Shown: piece after piece, positions 1 to 6,416 of the stretch | Numbering within the stretch: position 1 is the first letter of the stretch | Layout: each line of letters begins with the position of its first letter | NCBI GenBank assembly: GCA_017628165.1 | Contig: JAGBZQ010000130.1 | Span: 1-20,718, forward strand | From: Kiritimatiellia bacterium | GTDB lineage: Bacteria > Verrucomicrobiota > Kiritimatiellia > RFP12 > UBA1067 | Length of the DNA: 20,718 nt | Direction of reading: 5' to 3' | Translations under genes and position numbers: made by a program | Notes under the pieces: generated by a model | Told to the model about the DNA's origin: nothing | Database searches by the model: none | Seen by the model: only the letters and a program-made list of their open reading frames with translations

Positions 1-558
1 GGGACTATTCTTTCCTCGCGCACAAAAGACGCCTGTACGGCGGGAGCGGTAAGGCGTCTCTTCTCCGCCGCAGAAGGAGAATGTTTTAGACCTTCTGATC
101 TGGAGCGTCTTTCTGTGGAGGAAATAGAGAAGCTCATCTATCCTGTAGGGTTTTACCGTGTAAAGGCGCGTCATTTGAAGATGCTTCCGGAGGTGCTCGC
201 GAAAGAGTTCGCCGGCAATGTCCCCAATACGGTTGAGGATCTGTGCGCTCTTCCGGGCGTGGGGCGCAAAACGGCTAATCTGACCGTTGCGGTGGGATTC
301 GATTTGCCGGCGATTTGCGTAGATGTGCATGTTCATCGAATATGTAATAATCTCGGGATAGTAAAAACAAAGACTCCGCTCGAGACGGAAATGATGCTTC
401 GTGAGATTCTTCCTGTCAAATATTGGAAGACATGGAACAGCTATTTCGTTTCATTCGGTCAGACGATATGTGATCCTCTCCGTCCTAAATGCGCGCTCTG
501 TCCCATTGTAAAATTCTGTCATTCAAAAAAGAAAAGATCGGATTTACACGGCTTATGA
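1..558 (+). CDS. nth: Endonuclease III, 5'-truncated by the window edge
   Basis: Base-excision-repair DNA glycosylase/AP lyase that removes oxidised pyrimidines. The frame is open from base 1, so the start lies outside the window, probably about 30 codons upstream judged against E. coli Nth. Visible landmarks: the helix-hairpin-helix LPGVGRKTA with the catalytic lysine at 268-270, and VDVHVHR with the catalytic aspartate at 322-324. They are 18 codons apart, the same distance as K120 and D138 in E. coli. Near the C-terminus four cysteines spaced C-x6-C-x2-C-x5-C form the 4Fe-4S cluster loop. The early segment ILSSRTKD corresponds to the family's LS-x-QT-D region. The stop is TGA at 556-558. 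The 3' end of the gene carries the predicted promoter of the next gene. Identification is firm; only the N-terminus is missing. Confidence 0.95.
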   Translation, partial: GTILSSRTKDACTAGAVRRLFSAAEGECFRPSDLERLSVEEIEKLIYPVGFYRVKARHLKMLPEVLAKEFAGNVPNTVEDLCALPGVGRKTANLTVAVGFDLPAICVDVHVHRICNNLGIVKTKTPLETEMMLREILPVKYWKTWNSYFVSFGQTICDPLRPKCALCPIVKFCHSKKKRSDLHGL

Positions 559-572
559 AAAACTGCTATAAT
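543..572 (+). promoter_or_regulatory. Promoter inside the 3' end of nth, driving a leaderless message
   Basis: TTTACA (543-548), an 18-nt spacer, then TATAAT (567-572) preceded by TG at 564-565, giving an extended -10 (TGnTATAAT). The ATG at 579 lies 6 nt after the -10, where transcription would be expected to start. No Shine-Dalgarno sequence precedes that ATG. The hexamers are seen directly; leaderless expression is inferred. Confidence 0.6.
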
Positions 573-578
573 TTCAAG

Positions 579-1304
579 ATGAAAAGAATTTTTTTCGTTT
601 TTGCTCTGTGCGTCTTCCGTCTCTGCGCGGGAGTTTACGATGACACGCTTATTTCATTCTCCACCAAGGGGCCTGATCTTTATTCTGACGGCACGGTAGT
701 GGCGGATGGAGAGGTGTATGCTCTCGTTTGGTCTAAAGATGGCGTTTTTGAGGGGTTTTCCGCTGACGGAAAGCCGCTTGATCCGAAGGATAAGGTTGTT
801 CTCGCCGCGCCTTTGGCTAAGGGCGGGAGATGCCCGTCTGTTCTCTTTCAGGTTTCCGCCAATTCGATTCCCGAGTCATCGTATGGGCGATATGCCGTAT
901 ACCTCTTTGATACACGTGTTGCAGTGGATGGAGTTTCGCGTCCAAGAGGTCTTGATGGCGGAAAGGTGGGGCTTTTGAATGCTTCGGGCGCGGTTTCTTC
1001 GTCTGTTGCGGTGGAGAAGGGCAAGGCCGCTGTGGCCAGTATGCTCGGCAGTATCGTGCTCTCTCCGGCTGAGGCACCCTCGGGAACTGCTCAGCCAAAG
1101 ATCAAGGCGATAATGGTGGGGGCGGAAAATGTTTTTATCACGGTTGAAAATCTCAAAGGCTTCATGCGAGTCGGATCGGGCAGTGGAGTAGGTGCGATAT
1201 CGTCCGCCGGCGCTGCTCTTGAGACCTCCGGATCGGACGAGGATGTTGTTCTTGTTGCTCCAAAGCAGGGATCGAGCGGGTTTTATAAAGTAATAAGAAA
1301 CTGA
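579..1304 (+). CDS. Hypothetical secreted protein, 241 aa
   Basis: I do not recognise the family. The protein begins with a short basic and hydrophobic segment (MKRIFFVFALCVFRLCAG), a plausible Sec signal peptide cleaved near residue 18. The mature part is rich in Gly, Ala, Ser and Val, suggesting a beta-rich exported domain, and it ends in GSSGFYKVIRN. No catalytic motif or further membrane segment is visible. The frame is open further upstream (from 489) and has another ATG at 555. I chose 579 because only this start puts the signal peptide at the N-terminus and because a strong -10 box ends 6 nt before it. The next gene starts 1 nt after its stop, so they may share a transcript, but nothing indicates a common function. 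Confidence 0.7.
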   Translation: MKRIFFVFALCVFRLCAGVYDDTLISFSTKGPDLYSDGTVVADGEVYALVWSKDGVFEGFSADGKPLDPKDKVVLAAPLAKGGRCPSVLFQVSANSIPESSYGRYAVYLFDTRVAVDGVSRPRGLDGGKVGLLNASGAVSSSVAVEKGKAAVASMLGSIVLSPAEAPSGTAQPKIKAIMVGAENVFITVENLKGFMRVGSGSGVGAISSAGAALETSGSDEDVVLVAPKQGSSGFYKVIRN

Positions 1305-1305
1305 C

Positions 1306-2682
1306 ATGAAGCTTGATAAGGTCTCTAAAGGAAGCAGTAAGTTTTTTTTGGCTGGCAAGGGGATGTCGGTCAGGACGGGGCGTTTCATCGGCGAGTCTGC
1401 GCTTGTCGGGGCGGTTACCGGTCTTGTTGTGGTGGCGTTTAAATATTTGATTGATTTAGGGCATCACTACTTCGAGATCCTTGAGCACAAGCGCGAAATG
1501 GTTTGGGACGATCCGTTTAGATGGATCCTTTTTGCGCTTCCTGCTTTAGGTGCGCTTTTGGGGTATTTGCTCATAAAACGCTTTTCCAAATTGGAGCATG
1601 CGCGGGGAACGGACAGTGCCATCAAGGCGTTTCATCAGAAGGAGGGCTATATCACGGGGACGGTCATTCCGGTAAAATCGGTAGCGTCCGTTCTGACTGT
1701 GGGCGCAGGCGGCAGCGCAGGCTACGAAGGGCCTGTCACCCTTATTGGCGCGGCGTGTGGAAGTGTGGTGTCCCGTGCCTTTAAGATCGCTCCGCGCGGC
1801 AGGCGCATTCTTATGGCGTCGGGACTTGCCGCAGGAATAGCCGCGCTTTTTCAGGCGCCGCTTGCAGGTGCGATCTTTGGGTTTGAGATTTTTTATTCCT
1901 CCAGCGATATTGAGGATGAAACCGTTCTTCCGTGCTTTATTGCATCGGCGATCAGCTACGCCATTTATTCTTGTTTCATCGGGCAATCGGCATGGGAGCC
2001 GCTTTTTGTGCTTGATAGGCAGTATGTCTTTTCGAATGGGCTGAGGCTTTTGCCTTACTTGGGGCTTGCCGTGGCGATTGTCTTTGGCGTTAGGTTTTAT
2101 ATTACCTGTTTTCGCTCTACGGAGAAATTCTTTGTCGGGCTATCCCTGCCAGGCTGGGTGAAGGTGACTCTTGGCGGTCTTGCGACGGGTGCGATAGGCT
2201 TTTTCTTCCCAGATATACTTTCTACGAGCTATTCTATTATTCGCGGCACGTTTTCGATGTCTGAGGCGCATATCGCGGGGTTTGGGGCGATGACGGCGTA
2301 TGGGCTTCTTCTGATTTTCGTCCTTAAGGTGGTGGCCACGTCATTTACCGTAGGCAGTGGCGGCAGCGGGGGGTTGTTTGCTCCGGCTCTTGTTTGCGGA
2401 GCTGCGCTTGGTTCGGCCGTAGGCATGATTTTCAAGGCGATCCTTCCCGACACGATGGGGATCAATCCTCAGGCGTTTGCGCTCGTGGGAATGGCGGGAT
2501 TTATGGCGAGTGCATTGCGCATTCCGCTCACGGCGATTGTGATGGTGGCCGAGATGTCGGGTAATCACGGGCTTCTTCTTCCTGCGATGTGGGTGTGCTG
2601 CATTAGCTTTTGGCTCAACAGCGGTTGGACGCTTTATCGTAGCCAGGTGCATGCGCAGGAGTCTTCTCCAGTTCATCCGTAA
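1306..2682 (+). CDS. ClC-family chloride channel or Cl-/H+ antiporter
   Basis: Integral inner-membrane protein of 458 residues, the usual size for bacterial ClC proteins, with many hydrophobic helices from about residue 25 onward. Two of the three filter-forming ClC signatures are clear. GSAGYEGP at residues 136-143 supplies the gating glutamate E141 (the GREGP-like motif). GSGGSGGLFAP at 350-360 is the GxFxP motif. The usual GSGIP serine loop is represented by an ARGTDSAIKAF segment near residue 100, as in divergent bacterial members lacking the canonical sequence. With the glutamate present, a proton-coupled exchanger or gated channel for anions is expected. The ATG at 1306 follows the previous stop by 1 nt and has only a poor ribosome binding site. 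An internal ATG at 1363 has a purine-rich upstream stretch and could be the true start without losing a helix. Confidence 0.9.
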   Translation: MKLDKVSKGSSKFFLAGKGMSVRTGRFIGESALVGAVTGLVVVAFKYLIDLGHHYFEILEHKREMVWDDPFRWILFALPALGALLGYLLIKRFSKLEHARGTDSAIKAFHQKEGYITGTVIPVKSVASVLTVGAGGSAGYEGPVTLIGAACGSVVSRAFKIAPRGRRILMASGLAAGIAALFQAPLAGAIFGFEIFYSSSDIEDETVLPCFIASAISYAIYSCFIGQSAWEPLFVLDRQYVFSNGLRLLPYLGLAVAIVFGVRFYITCFRSTEKFFVGLSLPGWVKVTLGGLATGAIGFFFPDILSTSYSIIRGTFSMSEAHIAGFGAMTAYGLLLIFVLKVVATSFTVGSGGSGGLFAPALVCGAALGSAVGMIFKAILPDTMGINPQAFALVGMAGFMASALRIPLTAIVMVAEMSGNHGLLLPAMWVCCISFWLNSGWTLYRSQVHAQESSPVHP

Positions 2683-2698
2683 CATAAAGGAGTGAATT

Positions 2699-3313
2699 AT
2701 GTCTGTATCAGGAGTGGTTTTTGATTTTGGCGGCGTGATTACCAGTTTGACCATGCCGGATCTTGTCCGTCCCGTTATGGAAGAGATGGGTGTGCCGTGG
2801 AGTCTTCTCGAGGAAGGGTTCGGGAAGTATCGCCGATTTATGGACGGGGATCTCATGACGATGGATGAGATGTATGTGAAAATTTTTGCAGAAGCGGATC
2901 TGGCGTTTTCAGATGAGGTAATCCGCGGAATCGTCGAGCGTGATCAGGCGAGTTACACTCTTCGCAACGAAGAGACGATTGCGTTTATGGGCGAGCTCAA
3001 GGCGCGCGGTTTCAAGATCGGGATCTTGACGAATATGTGCAGGAGTTTTGTGCCGCGTTTCAAGGAGCATTTCGCCGATGCAATCGCGCTTGCGGATGCT
3101 TTGGTCATTTCCGGGGAGGAGAGGATGCACAAGCCCGAGAAGCGCATCTACGAGCTTCTCCGTTCGCGGATCGGGTTAGAGGCCGGTGAGCTTTGCTTCT
3201 TCGATGATGTTGAGATGAACTGCGAAGGTGCGCGCGAGGATGGCTGGCATTCTATTCGCTTTCGGGATATTGCTCAGGCAAAGGCAGATTTCGAGGCGCT
3301 TTTTTTGCGTTGA
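2699..3313 (+). CDS. HAD-superfamily hydrolase (subclass IA, YihX-like)
   Basis: Cytoplasmic phosphatase-like protein of 204 residues. The four HAD motifs are in order: VVFDFGGVI with nucleophile D9, ILTNM with T111, HKPEKRIYE with K145, and CFFDDVEMN with D169/D170. The residue two after the nucleophile is glycine instead of aspartate, as in YihX-type sugar-phosphate phosphatases and epoxide-hydrolase-like HADs. A small alpha-helical cap lies between motifs I and II. The substrate cannot be read from sequence; a sugar phosphate such as glucose-1-phosphate is possible by analogy. A strong ribosome binding site AAAGGAG (2686-2692) sits 6 nt before ATG 2699. It lies 16 nt downstream of the ClC gene. 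The following pilin promoter starts within its last codons. Confidence 0.88.
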   Translation: MSVSGVVFDFGGVITSLTMPDLVRPVMEEMGVPWSLLEEGFGKYRRFMDGDLMTMDEMYVKIFAEADLAFSDEVIRGIVERDQASYTLRNEETIAFMGELKARGFKIGILTNMCRSFVPRFKEHFADAIALADALVISGEERMHKPEKRIYELLRSRIGLEAGELCFFDDVEMNCEGAREDGWHSIRFRDIAQAKADFEALFLR

Positions 3314-3338
3314 AGTATTAGGGGGATTGTGGTATTAT
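3310..3338 (+). promoter_or_regulatory. Promoter of the pilin module (leaderless type)
   Basis: TTGAAG (3310-3315), a 17-nt spacer and TATTAT (3333-3338), with TG at 3330-3331 making an extended -10. The ATG of the first pilin is at 3346, 7 nt after the -10, and has no Shine-Dalgarno sequence. The second pilin gene, by contrast, has a strong ribosome binding site. This fits one transcript whose first gene is read leaderless. Confidence 0.6.
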
Positions 3339-3345
3339 TCAAAAT

Positions 3346-3501
3346 ATGAGATTGAAATTCAGAGAAGGGCAGACAATGTTGGAATATGTTCTGACATTCA
3401 CTGCTTTGCTCGTTGCCATAGGAGCGCTTGGCTATCTCATCAGGGCGACGAAGTCTTCCGTGGTGAGAACTGAACGCTTGGTGGGTTCGGAATATCCGTG
3501 A
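3346..3501 (+). CDS. Flp-type pilin-like protein 1, 51 aa
   Basis: Small single-helix protein with a type IV prepilin-like leader: a basic MRLKFREG followed by QTMLEYVL and about 18 hydrophobic residues, then a short charged tail. Cleavage after G8 would place Q at +1 and glutamate at +5, the hallmark recognised by prepilin peptidases of the Flp/Tad class. Length and layout match Flp major pilins, which are about 50-70 residues. It is preceded by an extended -10 box ending 7 nt before the ATG and followed 29 nt later by a very similar gene. A type III needle subunit is unlikely, since those are about 80 residues and lack a hydrophobic leader. Whether it forms a filament or is a minor pilin is unknown. 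Confidence 0.75.
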   Translation: MRLKFREGQTMLEYVLTFTALLVAIGALGYLIRATKSSVVRTERLVGSEYP

Positions 3502-3530
3502 AGTCTCACGTTAAGAAAGGAGAATAAATC

Positions 3531-3686
3531 ATGAAGAAGATGAAAAAAGGTCAGACGATGGTTGAGTACATTCTCATTGTCAGCTTGATCGCGATTGCGC
3601 TTATCGCTGCCGTCAGGGTTTTCTCTGGAAAGATCGGCGAGAAGTTTGAGGAAGCTGGCGATCAGATCGAAGACGCCGGCAACTAA
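3531..3686 (+). CDS. Flp-type pilin-like protein 2, 51 aa
   Basis: Paralogue of the preceding pilin with the same length. The leader MKKMKKG is followed by QTMVEYIL, with Q at +1 and E at +5 after the predicted cleavage, then a helix rich in Ile, Ala and Leu. The tail is acidic (EKFEEAGDQIEDAGN), as in many Flp major pilins. A strong ribosome binding site, AAAGGAG at 3516-3522, lies 8 nt before the ATG. With that site it is probably the most strongly translated gene of the module and the likeliest major subunit. The prepilin peptidase, the CpaF/TadA ATPase and the TadB/TadC platform needed for assembly are not in this window. Confidence 0.8.
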   Translation: MKKMKKGQTMVEYILIVSLIAIALIAAVRVFSGKIGEKFEEAGDQIEDAGN

Positions 3687-3698
3687 TACTTTCACGAT

Positions 3699-3715
3699 AG
3701 GCCCAACGGGGGCTT
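3699..3715 (+). terminator. Small hairpin after the pilin genes, possible attenuator
   Basis: GCCC (3701-3704) can pair with GGGC (3710-3713), extended by two outer pairs including one G-U, and is followed by only TTTC. It lies between the stop of pilin 2 and the ATG of the TadE-like gene and also covers that gene's only G-rich ribosome-binding stretch. It could lower downstream expression relative to the pilins, but the stem is short and the T-run poor. Confidence 0.25.
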
Positions 3716-3719
3716 TCGA

Positions 3720-4190
3720 ATGAAGCGCGCCCAGGCAATGTTCGAGACGCTGATCGCCGTGCTCGTGATTATGCTTATTTTCACGGGGGCGTTCCGTATT
3801 TCTCGAATGCTTGCGGCGCGTACTGTTTTGGATTACGCTGCCGCGCGAGCAGCCCGCGCCAAGGCTGTCGGCTTTAACGATTTCATGTGCGTCAAGTCGG
3901 CGCGCGCAGCCATGATCCCCGTGGCTGGCAAGAGGCTCTGGCCGGTGGATGACGAAGCTGACGAGGTGTATCGTGTGCCGATCTACATGGCCTCCGAGAA
4001 CTATCCGCATGCCAACGGAATTCTCGAGTATGAGCACTGGCACACAACGGGCATTGATGTGGATTCCGGCACCGGCATAAGCCCGGTGGTGGATGCTGAG
4101 CTCCACATGCGAACGGAAGAGTTTGAGTCGATTGGACGTGCGAAGATTGAGTCGCATTTCCCGTTTTATATGTATGATCAGGGGCGGTGA
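3720..4190 (+). CDS. TadE-like pilus assembly protein / minor pseudopilin
   Basis: Protein of 156 residues with one N-terminal membrane helix and a soluble C-terminal domain. It starts MKRA-QAMFE, so cleavage after A4 would give Q at +1 and E at +5, as in the two pilins upstream. The helix (about residues 10-27) is followed by an Ala/Arg-rich segment (DYAAARAARAKA) typical of TadE/TadF-like proteins, then a mixed domain with many aromatic and acidic residues. Known TadE and TadF proteins are processed by the same peptidase as Flp pilin and act as pseudopilins. The start at 3720 has only a GGGGG stretch (3708-3712) as ribosome binding site. The gene ends at 4190, 2 nt before the ATG chosen for the next one. 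Confidence 0.65.
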   Translation: MKRAQAMFETLIAVLVIMLIFTGAFRISRMLAARTVLDYAAARAARAKAVGFNDFMCVKSARAAMIPVAGKRLWPVDDEADEVYRVPIYMASENYPHANGILEYEHWHTTGIDVDSGTGISPVVDAELHMRTEEFESIGRAKIESHFPFYMYDQGR

Positions 4191-4192
4191 AA

Positions 4193-5608
4193 ATGGCGCG
4201 GCGCAGCGGACAGATTATTCTTCTCCTTCTTTTTACGCTTGTCGTCCTAGTGACGCTTGTGCTTTTGAATGTGGATGTTTTCGTTTCGGTCAGGGCAAAG
4301 CACCATATTCAGAACGCAGGTGATGCCGCCGCGATAGCCGCTGCCCACAAGCAGGGTTCTCTCCTCAACGAGATGGGGCTCCTCAACGTGGAGCACATGG
4401 TCGCCGCGATCAGGAACGATACGAATGAATGCAAGAGGATTGTTCTGGAGCAGCGCAGGAAGGCGCTCCTGGGGCCTGTGGAGGCTTTAAGATATGCGAA
4501 TAACGCCGCCAAGAAAAACGGCATGGCAGTGCGTGATGAGTTTTCCGAAATCTTAAGGCGTCATATAGAGGATATTCGTCTTGTCTATTCCGGCGCAGGC
4601 GGAGACGGCGAGCCGTATCCCGAGCCGTTCCCCGGAGCGTGGGTGGATTACGCTACGGCTATTGCCAATGTGATTTCCGAAGGGCTTGCCACTGGCCCTG
4701 ACAATATGGAGTTTTACGATTGTCGCGGCGGGCATCTTCTTTTGAACCGCCATTTTTATCATGCCGTCGCGGCGAAGGACTGGTGCTGGTTTTTTTTCAA
4801 CTGCAACAATGTTCTCAGTGACTATACGAGCTATCGCGATTGGGGGCCGCTCCCGGTTCGTGATGACGCCCCGTTTGATAACAGCGAGATATTCTCTCTT
4901 CATCTCGTCTCGCGAAAGATCGCTCTTACGGATGTCTTTTCCAAGGAAGAGATCCTTGCCATGGTTGGCCGCTATTCTGATGTCACTTTGACGGAAGAGG
5001 ATTTTGACAAGTCCGAGTTGATTTCCAACTCTGATGAGACATGGTTCTTCTTCGGTTCCGATTCATGGGGCCGCTGGTTCAATGGTCTTGCTCTTGCTGG
5101 AGACGAATACGGCTACGAGTTTCCGATAGCCGGTGAAATTAAGGAGGAATACAACGTCAATGGCTGCGCCTCCGTCTGCCGCTGTGTCGCTGAAGTGGAT
5201 GCCGTTGCCGTGGATTCGCATTCCTTGTTCACATGGTCGGCCGCCGCCAGGCCGTTCGGCACATTGGAATCGTTTGAGGGTGTTCTTTCGCCTGTAACGG
5301 CGCTCAAAAACTTTGTCGTGCCGAGCTTTACAGATGTGCGCCTTATTCCGCTTGATGCTGCAAGAGGCGGCAATCTGGCCACAGCCGATTATGGCTGGGT
5401 GGTTCATGTCCGTGAGCATCTCGGCAGCTATCTTGAACGCGGGCCGCACTATGCGAACGGATGTTTCTATTGCCTTCAGCTTCAGACATGGGAGCGCGAT
5501 TACTTCCGCAGGGAGGGTGTGATTTGGCTGAAGTATAATTCTGGCTCTTGCAGAAGGCCTGTCGGCGGAGGACCCGGCGGACATGGAGGGACAAGCCATG
5601 GGCATTGA
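4193..5608 (+). CDS. TadG-like protein with N-terminal anchor, 471 aa
   Basis: N-terminal part resembles TadG/TadE-like proteins: MARRSGQ, a strongly hydrophobic helix (about residues 8-29), then VSVRAKHHIQNAGDAAAIAAA, matching the conserved DAAALAAA-type segment after the TadG anchor. The remaining 420 or so residues are probably periplasmic or extracellular. They are rich in Trp, Tyr and Asp, with several cysteines that could form disulphides, and I do not recognise a domain or a von Willebrand MIDAS motif. The C-terminus is a Gly/His-rich tail ending GGTSHGH. An in-frame GTG at 4187 would overlap the previous stop. I prefer ATG 4193 because AGGGG at 4180-4184 is 8 nt upstream of it. The last 11 nt overlap the next gene. 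Placement with two Flp-like pilins supports a pilus role; specific function is unknown. Confidence 0.6.
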   Translation: MARRSGQIILLLLFTLVVLVTLVLLNVDVFVSVRAKHHIQNAGDAAAIAAAHKQGSLLNEMGLLNVEHMVAAIRNDTNECKRIVLEQRRKALLGPVEALRYANNAAKKNGMAVRDEFSEILRRHIEDIRLVYSGAGGDGEPYPEPFPGAWVDYATAIANVISEGLATGPDNMEFYDCRGGHLLLNRHFYHAVAAKDWCWFFFNCNNVLSDYTSYRDWGPLPVRDDAPFDNSEIFSLHLVSRKIALTDVFSKEEILAMVGRYSDVTLTEEDFDKSELISNSDETWFFFGSDSWGRWFNGLALAGDEYGYEFPIAGEIKEEYNVNGCASVCRCVAEVDAVAVDSHSLFTWSAAARPFGTLESFEGVLSPVTALKNFVVPSFTDVRLIPLDAARGGNLATADYGWVVHVREHLGSYLERGPHYANGCFYCLQLQTWERDYFRREGVIWLKYNSGSCRRPVGGGPGGHGGTSHGH

Positions 5609-5921
5609 GAAACGCTTTTCAGTCCGGCGCGCGCAGGCGCTTGTGGAGCTCGCCCTCGGGCTTTTTGCGATTTCTCTCGTTCTGGCCGGGCTTTTTGCGT
5701 TTTTGTTTTACATAGTTTCCTCTATGGATATGTCGCGCTCCGTTCGTGCCGAGGCGGGGCGTGAAGCTATGGGGAGCCAGGGGATGGACGGGGATTTTTC
5801 TTCCCAAGTCAAGAGCGGCACGGTGAAAGTCTCGCCAATGGCGGCTGAATATATCTTCGGATCTCAGGAGGTAGAGGTCCGCGAGGAAGTTCATATGCCA
5901 AATATGAAGCTTGCCTTGTAA
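5598..5921 (+). CDS. Second TadE-like pseudopilin, 107 aa
   Basis: One N-terminal membrane helix preceded by a basic leader (MGIEKRFSVRRA) and the motif QALVE, so cleavage after A12 would give the same Q+1/E+5 arrangement as its neighbours. The helix continues LALGLFAISLVLAGLFAFLF. The small C-terminal part is polar and charged and ends KLAL. An ATG at 5583 is in frame, but 5598 has a good ribosome binding site, GGAGGG at 5585-5590, 7 nt upstream. That site lies in the Gly-rich 3' end of the TadG-like gene, so the two are translationally coupled through an 11-nt overlap. Likely a minor pilin or assembly factor of the same pilus. It is the last gene before the type III secretion block. Confidence 0.65.
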   Translation: MGIEKRFSVRRAQALVELALGLFAISLVLAGLFAFLFYIVSSMDMSRSVRAEAGREAMGSQGMDGDFSSQVKSGTVKVSPMAAEYIFGSQEVEVREEVHMPNMKLAL

Positions 5922-5948
5922 CCTTTTTGCTTCTCGTGGGTAATTACG

Positions 5949-5977
5949 TCACGGCGAAGAATTGTCTTACGCCGTGA
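5949..5977 (+). promoter_or_regulatory. Strong hairpin touching the chaperone ribosome binding site
   Basis: TCACGGCG (5949-5956) pairs perfectly with CGCCGTGA (5970-5977). The stem continues inward with AAGA (5957-5960) against TCTT (5965-5968), leaving one bulged A (5969) and an ATTG loop. The ribosome binding site AAAGGAG (5977-5983) starts at the last base of the stem. No T-run follows, so it is not a classical terminator. It could modulate translation of the type III chaperone or protect a processed 5' end. Confidence 0.5.
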
Positions 5978-5988
5978 AAGGAGTTGCA

Positions 5989-6414
5989 ATGACAAACGAG
6001 GAGCTGCTTATACGCGAACTTGCAGAAGTCTCGGGCGTTGATATTACGCTTGACGGCTACGGAACTTGCGAGGCCGTGGTGGAGGGGAATATCATTGTCA
6101 TGCGTTATCGCCCAGAGGACGGCGACTGGCTTATTTTCGGAGTCGTCCGAGATACGGGCGAAGAGCTCACGCGCGAGGTGCTGGCAAAGGCGCTTGAGAT
6201 GAGCCTTTTTGGCGCGGCCACCAAGGGGCTGCATCTCGGCCTTTATTCGCAGGCTCTTGTCCTTTCCGACAAAGTGCCCGCTGACGGTCTTTCTGCCGAA
6301 GCGTTGGCCGAGCGTCTTGTTTTTCTTTCGCAGCGCATAAATGCGCTTGCTGAAAAGTTCGAGACGGGCGAATGTGAATTTCACGAGACGGCGGAATCTC
6401 TTATTGAGGTGTAG
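5989..6414 (+). CDS. CesT-like type III secretion chaperone, 141 aa
   Basis: Small acidic cytoplasmic protein with the layout of class I (CesT/Tir) type III chaperones. It has an N-terminal helix (NEELLIRELAEVSGV), a strand region with the G-x-C segment (DGYGTCEAVVEGNIIVMRY), then DWLIFGVVRD, a helix leading to the short segment containing LHLGLYSQALVLSD, and a C-terminal amphipathic helix. Such proteins dimerise and hold effectors or translocators for the secretion ATPase. Its position 2 nt upstream of the sctN ATPase supports the call. The frame is open from 5962, but ATG 5989 has AAAGGAG at 5977-5983 and starts the recognisable fold. Its cargo cannot be inferred. An SctL stator is less likely because the protein is too short and lacks a long coiled coil. 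Confidence 0.7.
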   Translation: MTNEELLIRELAEVSGVDITLDGYGTCEAVVEGNIIVMRYRPEDGDWLIFGVVRDTGEELTREVLAKALEMSLFGAATKGLHLGLYSQALVLSDKVPADGLSAEALAERLVFLSQRINALAEKFETGECEFHETAESLIEV

Positions 6415-6416
6415 CG

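Noticed and set aside
3346..3686. The two 51-residue proteins as type III needle subunits (SctF)
   Set aside because: Needle proteins are about 80 residues, helical hairpins without a hydrophobic leader; these have a single hydrophobic helix and a prepilin-type G-Q...E motif.
5530..5540. AGTATAATT as a promoter inside the TadG-like gene
   Set aside because: It lacks the TG extension and a -35, and the downstream gene has a coupled ribosome binding site, so an internal promoter is not needed.
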